A DNA stretch of 52,553 nucleotides from Dehalococcoidia bacterium (lineage in GTDB: Bacteria > Chloroflexota > Dehalococcoidia > Tepidiformales > Tepidiformaceae): positions 1-52,553 of the forward strand of contig VXPF01000118.1 of NCBI GenBank assembly GCA_009839725.1. Direction: 5' to 3'. A program made the position numbers and the translations under genes. The notes beneath the pieces are model-generated. The model was given only the letters and a program-made list of their open reading frames with translations. It searched no databases and was not told the DNA's origin. Each line of letters opens with the position of its first letter. The stretch's first letter is position 1. Of this stretch, positions 16,119 to 23,779 are shown in pieces.

Positions 16119-16484
16119 ATGGGCGCGAACGAATTCGCCACCGACGGCACGATCGATTCCTTCGAGAACCAGCACCCCGGGCGCGACTACGAGATTCGCT
16201 TCGACGCGCCTGAGTTCACGAGCGTGTGCCCGATGACCGGGCAGCCGGACTTCGGAACGATCACCCTGACTTACGTGCCCGATGCGCGCTGCATCGAGCT
16301 GCGCAGCTTCAAGTTCTACCTGCAGACCTTCCGCCAGCGGGGCATCTTCTACGAGGACGTGGTGAACGTGATCCTGGAGGACGTTGTGGAGGCGATCGCG
16401 CCACGCCGGGCGACCGTTGTCGGGGACTTCCACGCCCGTGGGGGCATTACGGCGCGGGTGACCGCCACGCACGCCCAGGCGTAG
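16119..16484 (+). CDS. queF: NADPH-dependent preQ0 reductase, unimodular
   Basis: 121 aa from ATG 16119. QueF reduces 7-cyano-7-deazaguanine (preQ0) to preQ1 with two NADPH on the way to queuosine in tRNA. C37 in SVCPMTGQPDF is the nucleophile that forms the thioimide, and D44 of QPDF is the acid. The motif ELRSFKFYL matches the NADPH-binding signature with Arg at one usual Lys position. The length is that of the short, single-domain QueF. The frame is open further upstream, but only this start gives the family N-terminus. It lies between a queuosine transporter and nnrE, so imported preQ0 may be reduced directly. Confidence 0.9.
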   Translation: MGANEFATDGTIDSFENQHPGRDYEIRFDAPEFTSVCPMTGQPDFGTITLTYVPDARCIELRSFKFYLQTFRQRGIFYEDVVNVILEDVVEAIAPRRATVVGDFHARGGITARVTATHAQA

Positions 16485-16487
16485 CAT
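16482..16487 (+). promoter_or_regulatory. possible -10 box (TAGCAT) before the NnrE-like gene
   Basis: TAGCAT overlaps the queF stop codon and ends 11 nt before ATG 16499. It may supply an internal promoter. No ribosome site is seen in the short gap. Confidence 0.3.
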
Positions 16488-16498
16488 CGGGCGCACTC

Positions 16499-17275
16499 AT
16501 GGCGGTGAAAGGGAATCCCGGCGGCTTTCCCCAGCGCAAGTTGAAGGACACGCCAACCGTCACGCCCGGGCAGATGCGCGAGATCCAGCGCGCCGCCCAG
16601 GAAGTGTTCCACTTCGACATCCTGCAGGCAGTCGAGAATGCCGGTTTGGCGACGGCACAGCTCGTGCTGGCGATGCTGGGTGGCAGCGCGAAGGGACAGC
16701 GGGTGGTGGTGCTGGCCGGCGGCGGCCACGTGGGGGCCGCGGGGCTGTCGGCGGTGCGGCACCTCGACAACTGGGGCGTGCAGGCGGAACCGCTGCTCGG
16801 TGAGGTCGAGTCCCAGATGAGCTTCGTGACGCGGCGGCACCTGCACATCCTGGCGGAGTCGGGTATTGCGGAGCCGCGCGACAGCGACACCAGCGAGCAC
16901 ACCGCCGAGGACCATCTGCAGCGCGCGGACCTCGTTGTCGACGCGCTGGTGGGGTACGGACTCGAGGGCGCGCCAACGGGACTGGCGGCAGCCGTGACGG
17001 AGATCGCGGCGGCGGCGCGGCGCCCCATCCTCGCGCTGGACATTCCCACCGGGGTGAACGCGGAGACGGGGGCGGTCAGCAGCCCAGCCGTGACGGCGGC
17101 CACGACGCTCGTGTTCGATCTGCCGAAGACCGGCCAGGTGCTGCCGGTCTGCGAGAAGCATGTCGGTGAGCTGTACGCGGCGGACCTCGGGGTGCCGCGG
17201 GCGGCCTACGAGCGGCTCGGGATCAGCACGCGGGGCGTCTTCGCCGAGGGACACATCGTGCGGCTGCGGCGGTAG
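16499..17275 (+). CDS. NAD(P)H-hydrate epimerase-like protein (YjeF N-terminal domain), degenerate
   Basis: 258 aa. The family re-epimerises damaged NADHX/NADPHX. Visible parts: an N-terminal extension, VTPGQMREIQRAA, ENAG (46-49), VLAGGGHVGAAG (72-83), DLVVDALVGYG (144-154) and DIPTGVNAETG (181-191) with the expected catalytic Asp D181. The usual NNGGDG loop that helps hold the substrate and potassium reads GGGHVGAAG here, so activity may be altered or lost. The partner dehydratase domain is not fused and not in the window. The start follows the queF stop by 14 nt. Confidence 0.78.
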   Translation: MAVKGNPGGFPQRKLKDTPTVTPGQMREIQRAAQEVFHFDILQAVENAGLATAQLVLAMLGGSAKGQRVVVLAGGGHVGAAGLSAVRHLDNWGVQAEPLLGEVESQMSFVTRRHLHILAESGIAEPRDSDTSEHTAEDHLQRADLVVDALVGYGLEGAPTGLAAAVTEIAAAARRPILALDIPTGVNAETGAVSSPAVTAATTLVFDLPKTGQVLPVCEKHVGELYAADLGVPRAAYERLGISTRGVFAEGHIVRLRR

Positions 17276-17285
17276 CGCCCCGGCC

Positions 17286-17852
17286 CTAGAAGCGGCGGGA
17301 GTCCCAGAGCACGTCGCCGTGGCCGCTCAGCTGGTTCTGGAGGCGTGAAGCGACGAAGAGCAGATCGCTGAGGCGGTTGAGGTAGGGGGACACGAACTCG
17401 CCCACCTGCTCCTCGCGGCTGAGGGCGAAGGTGAGGCGCTCCGCGCGGCGGCAGATGGTGCGGGCGAGGTGGAGGTGGGCGGCGGTGGGGTCGCCGCCCG
17501 GCAGGACGAAGCTCGTGAGGGGCTCCAGGTCGTCGTTCCAGTCGTCGATCCAGGACTCGAGCTGCTCGACGTGGCGGCCCTCGACGCGGGGTCCCGATGG
17601 CTCCTCGCCGGGCTCGCGGGGGGTGGCGAGTTCGGCGCCGAGATTGAAGAGCACCTGCTGGATGACCGCGAACGGTTCCGCCAGAGGAGCCTCCAGCCCC
17701 GCCGCGACGGCGATACCAATGGCGCTGTTCAGCTCGTCGACGGTGCCGTAAGCCTCGATGCGGAGGCTCTCCTTGGGTACTCGCTGGCCGCCGGCAAGGG
17801 CAGTGGTGCCGTCGTCGCCGGCGCGGGTATAGACGCGGTTGATGCGAACCAT
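17286..17852 (-). CDS. PduO-type cob(I)alamin adenosyltransferase
   Basis: 188 aa from ATG 17852. Transfers adenosyl from ATP to cob(I)alamin to make coenzyme B12. The ATP-binding N-terminus reads YTRAGDDGTTALAGGQRV, followed by the conserved RIEAYGTVDELNSAIG; later LPGGDPTAAHLHLARTICRR and YLNRLSDLLFVASR complete the five-helix bundle. The open frame reaches 17951, but the added part has no family resemblance. It supplies cofactor for B12 mutases (for example methylmalonyl- or ethylmalonyl-CoA mutase), which suits the ccr gene elsewhere in the window. I looked for a B12 riboswitch in 17853-18000 and did not see one. Confidence 0.92.
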   Translation of the reverse strand: MVRINRVYTRAGDDGTTALAGGQRVPKESLRIEAYGTVDELNSAIGIAVAAGLEAPLAEPFAVIQQVLFNLGAELATPREPGEEPSGPRVEGRHVEQLESWIDDWNDDLEPLTSFVLPGGDPTAAHLHLARTICRRAERLTFALSREEQVGEFVSPYLNRLSDLLFVASRLQNQLSGHGDVLWDSRRF

Positions 17853-18095
17853 GGTCCAAGCATGCCGGAGGGCGTGGCCGCGGGCCAGCCGTCCCCTCTC
17901 TCCGCCAGGGATGAGGGCGCGGGTTCCTTTGTCCCCGAGAGGATGAGCCATGGGCGCTGCGTCACGGCTGTTCGCCGCTACGACGGCAGCTTCGACCGGC
18001 CTCCCGCCAGGCGGCTCGCCGCTCTGAGCTGTACGAGGGGGAGCGCACGTCCGGCTCGGGTTGACCTAGCGGACGACCCTCTCCACCATCGCCTC

Positions 18096-18407
18096 ATGGC
18101 TCTCTACGAATACCACTGCCCCGAGTGTGGCGAGCGCTTCGAGAAGCGCATGCCCATGGGCGACGCTCTCCAGCTCTTTCCCTGCCCGGCGTGCGGCGCG
18201 CAGGCGCAGAAGATCATCGGGAACTTCGCGGTCGTTGGACGCGCAGAGGCGGGTGTCGGCGACGGTCCCGCGCCGTGGGAGGACGGCGGTGACGGCGACG
18301 GTGAAGGCGAGGGCGCCCTCGACGCCGGGGGGGCGGACGACCTCACGCATCATGGCCACAGCCACGGCCCGGGAGGGCATTCACACGGCCATCCCCATCC
18401 GCACTAG
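18096..18407 (+). CDS. FmdB-family zinc-ribbon protein with His-rich tail
   Basis: 103 aa. The N-terminal FmdB/CxxC zinc ribbon reads MALYEYHCPECGERFEK and FPCPACGAQ, with C8, C11, C30 and C33 as zinc ligands. The middle is a linker rich in Gly, Asp and Glu. The last 22 residues contain nine His in GHSHG-type repeats. FmdB proteins are small putative regulators of unknown target. The tail would bind Zn, Ni, Co or Cu, and the divergent neighbour is a cobalamin adenosyltransferase. The 243-base gap 17853-18095 shows no gene and no convincing RNA. Confidence 0.8.
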   Translation: MALYEYHCPECGERFEKRMPMGDALQLFPCPACGAQAQKIIGNFAVVGRAEAGVGDGPAPWEDGGDGDGEGEGALDAGGADDLTHHGHSHGPGGHSHGHPHPH

Positions 18408-18439
18408 CGCTCCCGGGCTGCGCTACTTGTAGTACCGGA

Positions 18440-18459
18440 GGCAATCGCATATGGTTGCC
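18440..18459. promoter_or_regulatory. inverted repeat at the second toxin-antitoxin start
   Basis: GGCAA (18440-18444) and TTGCC (18455-18459) flank a CATATG at 18448-18453; a second CATATG lies at 18460-18465. The site covers the ribosome site and start codon of the antitoxin, as an operator for self-repression would. Confidence 0.4.
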
Positions 18460-18861
18460 CATATGAAGAAGACGACGCTCAACATCGATGAGGCCATCAT
18501 GGCGCGCCTGAAGGAAGAAGCCATCAGGCGGAAGACCACCATGGGTGCGCTCGTGGAGGCGGGGATCCGAAAGATCCTGGCCGAGGGCGAGGCGCCCGCG
18601 GTGGTGGCCGGTGAGCTGCCGCCCCTGCCAATAGCAAACATGGGCGAGCCCCTGGTGGACATCGCGGATCGGGAAGCCCTGTACGAGGTGCTGGATCGGG
18701 AGCGAGACGAGCGCCTGTACGGGAGGCCACCGGGCATCGCTGGAGAGCGTGACGCGCCTGGCCGAAGGCGCAGAGAGCTGGCCGTGGCCGAGGATCCGGC
18801 GCCCTATGACGCCGGCGAGGCCAGCGAGACGGAAACACGCGGACCTGCGGACGACGACTAA
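18451..18861 (+). CDS. ribbon-helix-helix antitoxin of the second PIN pair
   Basis: 136 aa from ATG 18451, which has GGAGG 9 nt upstream; ATG 18463 (MKKTTLNI) is in frame but lacks a site. The ribbon-helix-helix DNA-binding part is residues 5-43 (KKTTLNIDEAIMARLKEEAI, then RRKTTMGALVEAGIRKIL), as in type II VapB/CopG-like antitoxins. The tail contains DREALYEVLDRERDERLYG and an acidic end, likely the toxin-binding part. The stop TAA abuts the GTG of the toxin gene, so the two are translationally coupled. Confidence 0.85.
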   Translation: MVAHMKKTTLNIDEAIMARLKEEAIRRKTTMGALVEAGIRKILAEGEAPAVVAGELPPLPIANMGEPLVDIADREALYEVLDRERDERLYGRPPGIAGERDAPGRRRRELAVAEDPAPYDAGEASETETRGPADDD

Positions 18862-19296
18862 GTGCTCGCCGTTGACACCAACGTGCTGCTCTACGCGGCG
18901 AACGCCGACTCGGAGCTTCACCGACCCTGCCTACGACGACTGGAAGCGTGGAGGCGCGACCCCACTCCCACTTTCCTGACGTGGAACGTGTGCTACGAGT
19001 TCCTGAAGAACGCCACGAACACGAGGGTTTTCCCGGTGCCGTGGCAGGCGCAGCAGGCCATGAGCTTTCTCCAGGCGCTGCTCGCCTCGCCCGGATTCAC
19101 GCTTCTGACGGCGACGGGCCGCCACGAGGCAGTGCTCGCGCAGACCTTGGCCGAGCTACCCGGGTTGCGAGGGGGAGTCCTGCACGACCTTCATACCGCG
19201 GTCCTCATGCGAGAGCACGGCATCAGCCAGATCTGCACGAACGACCAGGACTTCCACCGGTTTCCGTTCCTTACCGTGATCGACCCGCTCGAGTAG
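18862..19296 (+). CDS. PIN-domain toxin, VapC-like
   Basis: 144 aa from GTG 18862, directly after the antitoxin stop. PIN nuclease motifs: MLAVDTNVLLYAAN (Asp5), WNVCYEFLKNATN (Glu), VLHDLHTAVLMREHG (Asp) and ICTNDQDFHRFPFLTVIDPL (Asp pair). It should be a Mg-dependent RNase held inactive by the antitoxin. It is not close in sequence to the PIN protein at 10429-10839, so the two modules came separately. A strong hairpin terminator follows. Confidence 0.9.
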   Translation: MLAVDTNVLLYAANADSELHRPCLRRLEAWRRDPTPTFLTWNVCYEFLKNATNTRVFPVPWQAQQAMSFLQALLASPGFTLLTATGRHEAVLAQTLAELPGLRGGVLHDLHTAVLMREHGISQICTNDQDFHRFPFLTVIDPLE

Positions 19297-19308
19297 GCGA
19301 GACAACGA

Positions 19309-19336
19309 AGAGGCCCCGCCAGACGGCGGGGCCTCT
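19309..19336. terminator. bidirectional hairpin terminator
   Basis: A perfect 12-bp stem (19309-19320 with 19325-19336, AGAGGCCCCGCC) closes a 4-base loop AGAC. It lies between the convergent PIN toxin and acyl-CoA dehydrogenase genes and would serve both; neither side has a long T run. Confidence 0.8.
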
Positions 19337-19359
19337 AGCCTGTTGCCGGAACGAGCGGG

Positions 19360-20469
19360 TTAGATCTCCAGCATGGCCGCGACTTGCTCGCGGTGGTAGT
19401 CGGCGTCGCCCCAGAAGAGCTCGGCGCGCTTCTGGCGACGGAAGTAGAGCTGGATGATGTAGTCCTTGGTGAAGCCGATGCCGCCGTGGATCTGCTGCCC
19501 GTGGGCAACCACGCGGCGGCTGGCCTCGCTGCACCAGGCCTTGGCCATGGAGGTGTCCATGTTCTGTGCGGGATCGTTCTCGCTGGTGGACCAGGCGGCC
19601 TTGTAGGTGATGAAGCGCATGCCGTCGACGTCGGTGACCATGTCGGCGGCCTTGTGCTGGATCGCCTGGAAGGAGCCGATGGGGCGACCGAACTGGACGC
19701 GCTCCTTGGCATAGTTGACGGCGATCTCGAAGTCCTTCTGGGCGAGGCCGACAAGGTAGGCGTTCTCGAGGTTCACGGCGATGTTGCGGCCGCGCATGCT
19801 CGTTTCGCCATCGACGGGCATGACGTCCTCGGCGGCGACGCGGACGTTGTTGAGGACGACCTCGGCCTGCTTGTCGCTGGCGATGGTCTTGAGGAGGTTG
19901 ACCTCCACGCCCGCCTGGTCGCGGGCGATGATGAAGTTCGCGAGCTTGCCATCGGGCGTGTTGCCGATGACGTGCAAGTAGTCGGCCACGTTGGCGTCGG
20001 GGACGAAGAGCTTGGCGCCGTTGAGGACGCAGTCGTCCCCGTCCTGGGTGGCGGTCAGGGTGAAACCGGCTCGGTCCCAGCGGCCACTCTCTTCGGTGAC
20101 GGCGTAGGTGTGAATGGCGGTCCCGCTGGCGATGCCGGGGAGGTACTTGGCCTTCTGGGCGTCGCTGCCGGCGATGACGAGCCAGGCGGCGCAGGTCGCG
20201 TTGGGGATGAAGGGACCGGGGACGAGGGCGCGGCCGAACTCCTCCACCAGGACGCAGAGGTCGAGGTAGGAGAAGCCGGAGCCACCGTGCTCCTCGGGGA
20301 TCATGAGGCCCTGCCAGCCGAGCTCGGCCATCTTCTTCCAGAGGTCGGGGCTGTAGCCGGCCTCGTCTTCTTCCATGGCCCTCACGTGCTCTTCGGGGCA
20401 CTCGTTCTCGAGGAAGTCGCGCGCCGAGTCGCGGATCAGGTTCTGCTCTTCGCTGAGGCTCAGATCCAT
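19360..20469 (-). CDS. acyl-CoA dehydrogenase family protein
   Basis: 369 aa from ATG 20469 (MDLSLSEEQNLIRDSARDFL), with AAGGA 9 nt upstream. N-terminal helix GLMIPEEHGGSGFSYLDLCV, middle VTEESGRWDRAGF and DDCVLNGAKLFVPDANVADY, C-terminal VVAHGQQIHGGIGFTKDYII and RAELFWGDADYHRE. It lacks the usual EPGAGSD segment and the EGTSEIQ end, so it is a divergent flavoprotein of the FadE type found in steroid- or aromatic-acid-degrading clusters, and may be one half of a heteromer. Substrate unknown. It is transcribed alone. Confidence 0.87.
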   Translation of the reverse strand: MDLSLSEEQNLIRDSARDFLENECPEEHVRAMEEDEAGYSPDLWKKMAELGWQGLMIPEEHGGSGFSYLDLCVLVEEFGRALVPGPFIPNATCAAWLVIAGSDAQKAKYLPGIASGTAIHTYAVTEESGRWDRAGFTLTATQDGDDCVLNGAKLFVPDANVADYLHVIGNTPDGKLANFIIARDQAGVEVNLLKTIASDKQAEVVLNNVRVAAEDVMPVDGETSMRGRNIAVNLENAYLVGLAQKDFEIAVNYAKERVQFGRPIGSFQAIQHKAADMVTDVDGMRFITYKAAWSTSENDPAQNMDTSMAKAWCSEASRRVVAHGQQIHGGIGFTKDYIIQLYFRRQKRAELFWGDADYHREQVAAMLEI

Positions 20470-20517
20470 CGTTGTCCGTCCTTCACCAGGGTCGCGAAGC
20501 AAGCGCACGTAAACACG

Positions 20518-20532
20518 CCCCCTTCGCGGGGG
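20518..20532 (-). terminator. hairpin terminator after the aminotransferase unit
   Basis: CCCCC (20518-20522) and GGGGG (20528-20532) close a 5-base loop. On the minus strand the stem is followed by CGTGTTT. It lies downstream of the pyrophosphatase-like gene and upstream of the acyl-CoA dehydrogenase. Confidence 0.5.
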
Positions 20533-20568
20533 TTAGCCGCGCGAGTCTAGCACGGGCTCGGGTGAGAG

Positions 20569-20925
20569 TCAGGGCAACTCGATCCAGGAGTCGAAGTAGC
20601 GCTCCTGGAAGTCCACGGCGGTAGTGATCGCAGCGGAATCCCAGGCGAATCCCGGGTCCAGCACGGCCACCAGCTTGTCCTCCACGTCGTCGCGGCGGCG
20701 GACGATGGCGATGACGGTGGCCTCGCACCGATCGAGCGGCTCGCTTCCGTCCAGGACGTAGACATCCATGGGGTGGCCATCGGGGGCGAGGGTGCCCGGG
20801 ACGAAGCCGTAGTTGACGGGGTACACCATGTCGTCCTCCCTCGGGTGACGTGTGCCGAGGGGGCGGTCGATCTCGACGGTGATGCGGCGTCCGGCCCAGT
20901 CGGCGAGCACGAGGTTGGGGTCCAC
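20569..20925 (-). CDS. short inorganic-pyrophosphatase-like protein
   Basis: 118 aa from GTG 20925; GTG 20910 is an in-frame alternative. The core matches class I soluble pyrophosphatases: ITVEIDRPLGTRHP, DMVYPVNYGFVPGT and APDGHPMDVYVLDG, where Tyr and Asp residues bind metal and diphosphate. True pyrophosphatases are about 170 aa, so this belongs to the short subgroup found also in Clostridia, whose substrate is uncertain. It starts 7 nt after the aminotransferase stop and ends with FQERYFDSWIELP. Coupled expression with the aminotransferase is likely. Confidence 0.75.
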   Translation of the reverse strand: MDPNLVLADWAGRRITVEIDRPLGTRHPREDDMVYPVNYGFVPGTLAPDGHPMDVYVLDGSEPLDRCEATVIAIVRRRDDVEDKLVAVLDPGFAWDSAAITTAVDFQERYFDSWIELP

Positions 20926-20932
20926 GGTGGGG

Positions 20933-22114
20933 CTAGCGGTTGCGCTGCACGAAGCGGCCGATGCGCTCGAGGGCGCGCTCGATCTGCTCGTAGCCGCTGG
21001 CGTAGCAGGCACGGACGAATCCCTCGCCGCAGGCGCCGAAGGCCACGCCCGGGACGACGGCGACGCGCTCTTCCTCGAGCAGGCGCTCGCTGAAGGTGGT
21101 GCTGTCCATGCCCGTCGGGCGAATGTCGGGGAAGGCGTAGAAGGCGCCGCGGGGGCGGAAGGCGGGGAGGCCGACGGCGTGGAGACCATCCACCATGAGG
21201 CGGCGGCGGCGGTCGTACTCGGCGAGCATCTCCTGGACGAAGCTCTCCCCGTGCTGGAGGGCGGCAAGGGCGGCGTACTGGGCGGCCGTGGGGGCCGACA
21301 TCATGACGTACTGGTGGACCTTCATGGCCGCCTCGGCGAGGGGGGCGGGGGCGGCCAGCCAGCCGATGCGCCAGCCAGTCATGGCGTAGGTCTTGCTGAA
21401 GCCGCCGATGAGGATCGTGCGGTCGCGCATGCCCTCGATGGAGGAGAAGCAGGTGTGCTCGCCTTCGTAGGTGAGGCGGGCGTACAGCTCGTCGCTGATG
21501 ACGGCGAGGTCGTTGGCGGCGGCGACCTCGGCGACCGCTTCGAGGTCGGGGCGGTCCATGGTCGCGCCGGTTGGGTTGGCGGGGTAGCCAAAGAGGAGCG
21601 CCTTCGTCTGTTCGGTGACGCGCTCGGAGACGTCGCTCGCAAGCAGGCGAAACTCGTGCTCCGCGCTCGTGGGGACGGGGCGGAAGCGGCCCTTGGCCAT
21701 GGTGACGGCGGGCTCGTAGGCGACGTAGCTGGGGTCGGGGCAGAGGACCTCGTCACCGTCGTCGAGCAGCGAGCGGAGGGCGATATCGAAGGCCTCGCTG
21801 GAACCGCTGGTGACCACGATCTCCGTGGCGGGGTCGTAGGAGACCCCGTAGAGGGTCTCGATCTCGTGGCTGAGGGCCTCGCGGAGTTCGAGGAGGCCGT
21901 AGTTGGAGGTGTAGTGGGTCTCGCCCTGTTCGATGCTCTCGAGGGCGGCGCGGCGGATGGGCTCGGGCGTTACATAATCTGGTTCACCGACGCCCAGGGA
22001 GATGACGTCGTCGATCGTGCTGAGCAGGTCGAAGAACTTGCGGATGCCGCTGGCGGGCACGGAGGCGAGGCTCCGGGAGATGAAGCGTTCGGCCCCGGGG
22101 GTGTCGTGGTCCAC
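20933..22114 (-). CDS. PLP-dependent aminotransferase, class I/II
   Basis: 393 aa from GTG 22114. Fold type I: ISLGVGEPDYVTPEPIRRAA, the PLP phosphate region TSGSSEAFDIALRSL, LLFGYPANPTGATMD, DELYARLTYEGE, and the Schiff-base lysine in GGFSKTYAMTGWRIGWLA. It moves amino groups between an amino acid and a 2-oxo acid; aspartate and aromatic substrates are both possible. The frame is open to 22207, but the extra part is low-complexity and overlaps a TAGCAT box (22206-22211). With that promoter the leader is about 85 nt and carries a GC-rich hairpin. Confidence 0.9.
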   Translation of the reverse strand: MDHDTPGAERFISRSLASVPASGIRKFFDLLSTIDDVISLGVGEPDYVTPEPIRRAALESIEQGETHYTSNYGLLELREALSHEIETLYGVSYDPATEIVVTSGSSEAFDIALRSLLDDGDEVLCPDPSYVAYEPAVTMAKGRFRPVPTSAEHEFRLLASDVSERVTEQTKALLFGYPANPTGATMDRPDLEAVAEVAAANDLAVISDELYARLTYEGEHTCFSSIEGMRDRTILIGGFSKTYAMTGWRIGWLAAPAPLAEAAMKVHQYVMMSAPTAAQYAALAALQHGESFVQEMLAEYDRRRRLMVDGLHAVGLPAFRPRGAFYAFPDIRPTGMDSTTFSERLLEEERVAVVPGVAFGACGEGFVRACYASGYEQIERALERIGRFVQRNR

Positions 22115-22156
22115 GGCCCCGTTCCTTCCGCCCCCCGCCGGCGGCGGATACGAAAG

Positions 22157-22175
22157 AGCCGCCCCGCGGGCGGCT
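22157..22175. terminator. GC-rich hairpin, gatA terminator or aminotransferase leader hairpin
   Basis: AGCCGCCC (22157-22164) pairs perfectly with GGGCGGCT (22168-22175) around a 3-base loop. On the minus strand it is followed by CTTTCG, so it could end the gatCA transcript. It is also within the probable leader of the aminotransferase, since a TAGCAT box lies upstream at 22206-22211. Confidence 0.45.
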
Positions 22176-22321
22176 TTCTGTCCTGTGCGTCCTTGAACCG
22201 CTCGCATGCTACCCGCGCGCTTGCGCCGCCGCCGCAGCGGCAGTGGGGAGGCACGTCGCAGTCAGCTTACGGTCCACGATTCGGACTCTGGGCATGGGGG
22301 CCATTACGGTCAAGGTTTGCG

Positions 22322-23779
22322 CTACAGCGCCGCGAGGCGGTTCGCCTGGCCGAGCGCTCCCTCGAAGGCGTGGCCGATCTGGAGGATCGTGCCCTCGTCG
22401 CCAACGTCGCCGATGATCTGGAGGCCGACGGGCAAGCCTTCGCTGAGGCCGCAGGGGAGGCTGAGGGCGGGCAGACCGGCGACAGCGCTGGGGAGCGTGT
22501 AGATGTCGTTCAGGTACATGGCGTAGGGGTCGTCGAGCTTCTCGCCGACGGGGAAGGCGACCCCGGGGGTGGTGGGGGTCACGAGCGCGTCGTAGCGGGT
22601 GAAGGCTTCGCGGAACTCGTTGGTGATCAGGGTCCGGACCTTCTGCGCCTTCAGGTAGAACTGGTCGTAGTAACCCGCGCTGAGGGCGTAGACGCCGAGC
22701 ATGATGCGGCGCTTCACCTCATCGCCGAAGCCCTGCTCGCGGGTCTGCTCCATGTTCTCCCACATGCTGCCGCCACGCTCGCTGAGGCCGTACTTGACGC
22801 CGTCGTAGCGGGCGAGGTTGGAGCTCGCCTCGCTGGGGGCGATGAGGTAGTAGACGGCGAGGGCGTGCTCGGTCATGGGCAGGGAGAGGTCGGTGTCGAC
22901 CTCGCAGCCGAGGGACTTGAGGCGGGCCAGGGACTCGTCGATACGGTCGCGGACCCCGGGCTCCATCCCCTCGATGAAATACTCGCGGGGGACGCCGATC
23001 TTCTTGCCGGCGATCTCGCGGCCGAGGTAGTGGCGCATGTCGGGCCGGGGTGCGGGGTCGCTGGTGGAGTCGCGGGGATCATGGCTGCCGATGCCATCGA
23101 GAATGGTGGCGACGTCCTCGACGTCGCGGCCGATGGGCCCGACCTGGTCGAGCGAGCTGCCGAAGGCGATGATGCCGAAACGGCTGACGCGGCCGTAGGT
23201 GGGGTCGAGCCCGACGACGCCGCAGAGGGCGGCGGGCTGGCGGATGCTGCCGCCGGTATCACTCCCGAGGGCGGCGAGGCACTCCCCCGCGGCGACGGCG
23301 GCGGCGGAGCCGCCGGAGCTGCCGCCGGGGACGCGGGCGGTGTCCCAGGGATTGCGCGTCGGTCCGTAGGCGGAGTGCTCGGTGCTGGAACCCATGGCGA
23401 ACTCGTCCATGTTCGCCTTGCCCACCATCACGGCGCCCGCGCGCTTGATCTGCTCGTACACGTGGCTGTCGTAGGGCGGGATGAAGTCCCCAAGCATGCG
23501 CGAGCCCGCGGTCGTGCGAACGCCCTTCGTGACGATGAGATCCTTGACGGCGAAGGGGATGCCGGTGAGGGGGGTGGCCGTGCCGGCGGCGAAGCGGGCG
23601 TCCGCCTCGCGGGCCTGCTCGAGGGCCAGCTCGTCGGTGCGGGTGACGTAGGCGTTGACGCGGTCCTCGACTGCATCGACGCGGGCGAGCACCGACTCCG
23701 TCAGCTCGACCGCGGAGAAGGCCCTGGCGCGGAGCCCATCCTGGGCCTCGTGGGCCGTCAGCTCCCAGAGCTCGCTCAT
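22322..23779 (-). CDS. gatA: Asp-tRNA(Asn)/Glu-tRNA(Gln) amidotransferase subunit A
   Basis: 485 aa. GatA is the glutaminase of the GatCAB complex that turns Glu-tRNA(Gln) into Gln-tRNA(Gln). Amidase signature: GIPFAVKDLIVTKGVRTTAGS with the catalytic Lys, and VPGGSSGGSAAAVAAG with GSDTGGSIRQPAALCGVVG providing the Ser-cisSer-Lys triad. Full length. It overlaps gatC by ATGA (23776-23779). gatB is not in the window. The open frame continues on the same strand through 26593, but that is the antisense of the PBP gene. Confidence 0.97.
   Translation of the reverse strand: MSELWELTAHEAQDGLRARAFSAVELTESVLARVDAVEDRVNAYVTRTDELALEQAREADARFAAGTATPLTGIPFAVKDLIVTKGVRTTAGSRMLGDFIPPYDSHVYEQIKRAGAVMVGKANMDEFAMGSSTEHSAYGPTRNPWDTARVPGGSSGGSAAAVAAGECLAALGSDTGGSIRQPAALCGVVGLDPTYGRVSRFGIIAFGSSLDQVGPIGRDVEDVATILDGIGSHDPRDSTSDPAPRPDMRHYLGREIAGKKIGVPREYFIEGMEPGVRDRIDESLARLKSLGCEVDTDLSLPMTEHALAVYYLIAPSEASSNLARYDGVKYGLSERGGSMWENMEQTREQGFGDEVKRRIMLGVYALSAGYYDQFYLKAQKVRTLITNEFREAFTRYDALVTPTTPGVAFPVGEKLDDPYAMYLNDIYTLPSAVAGLPALSLPCGLSEGLPVGLQIIGDVGDEGTILQIGHAFEGALGQANRLAAL

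Noticed and set aside
17853-18095. A cobalamin riboswitch before the adenosyltransferase gene
   Set aside because: I looked for a B12-box-like segment on the minus strand and found none. CAGCCGT and ACGGCTG can pair across the gap, but this is not enough for a call.
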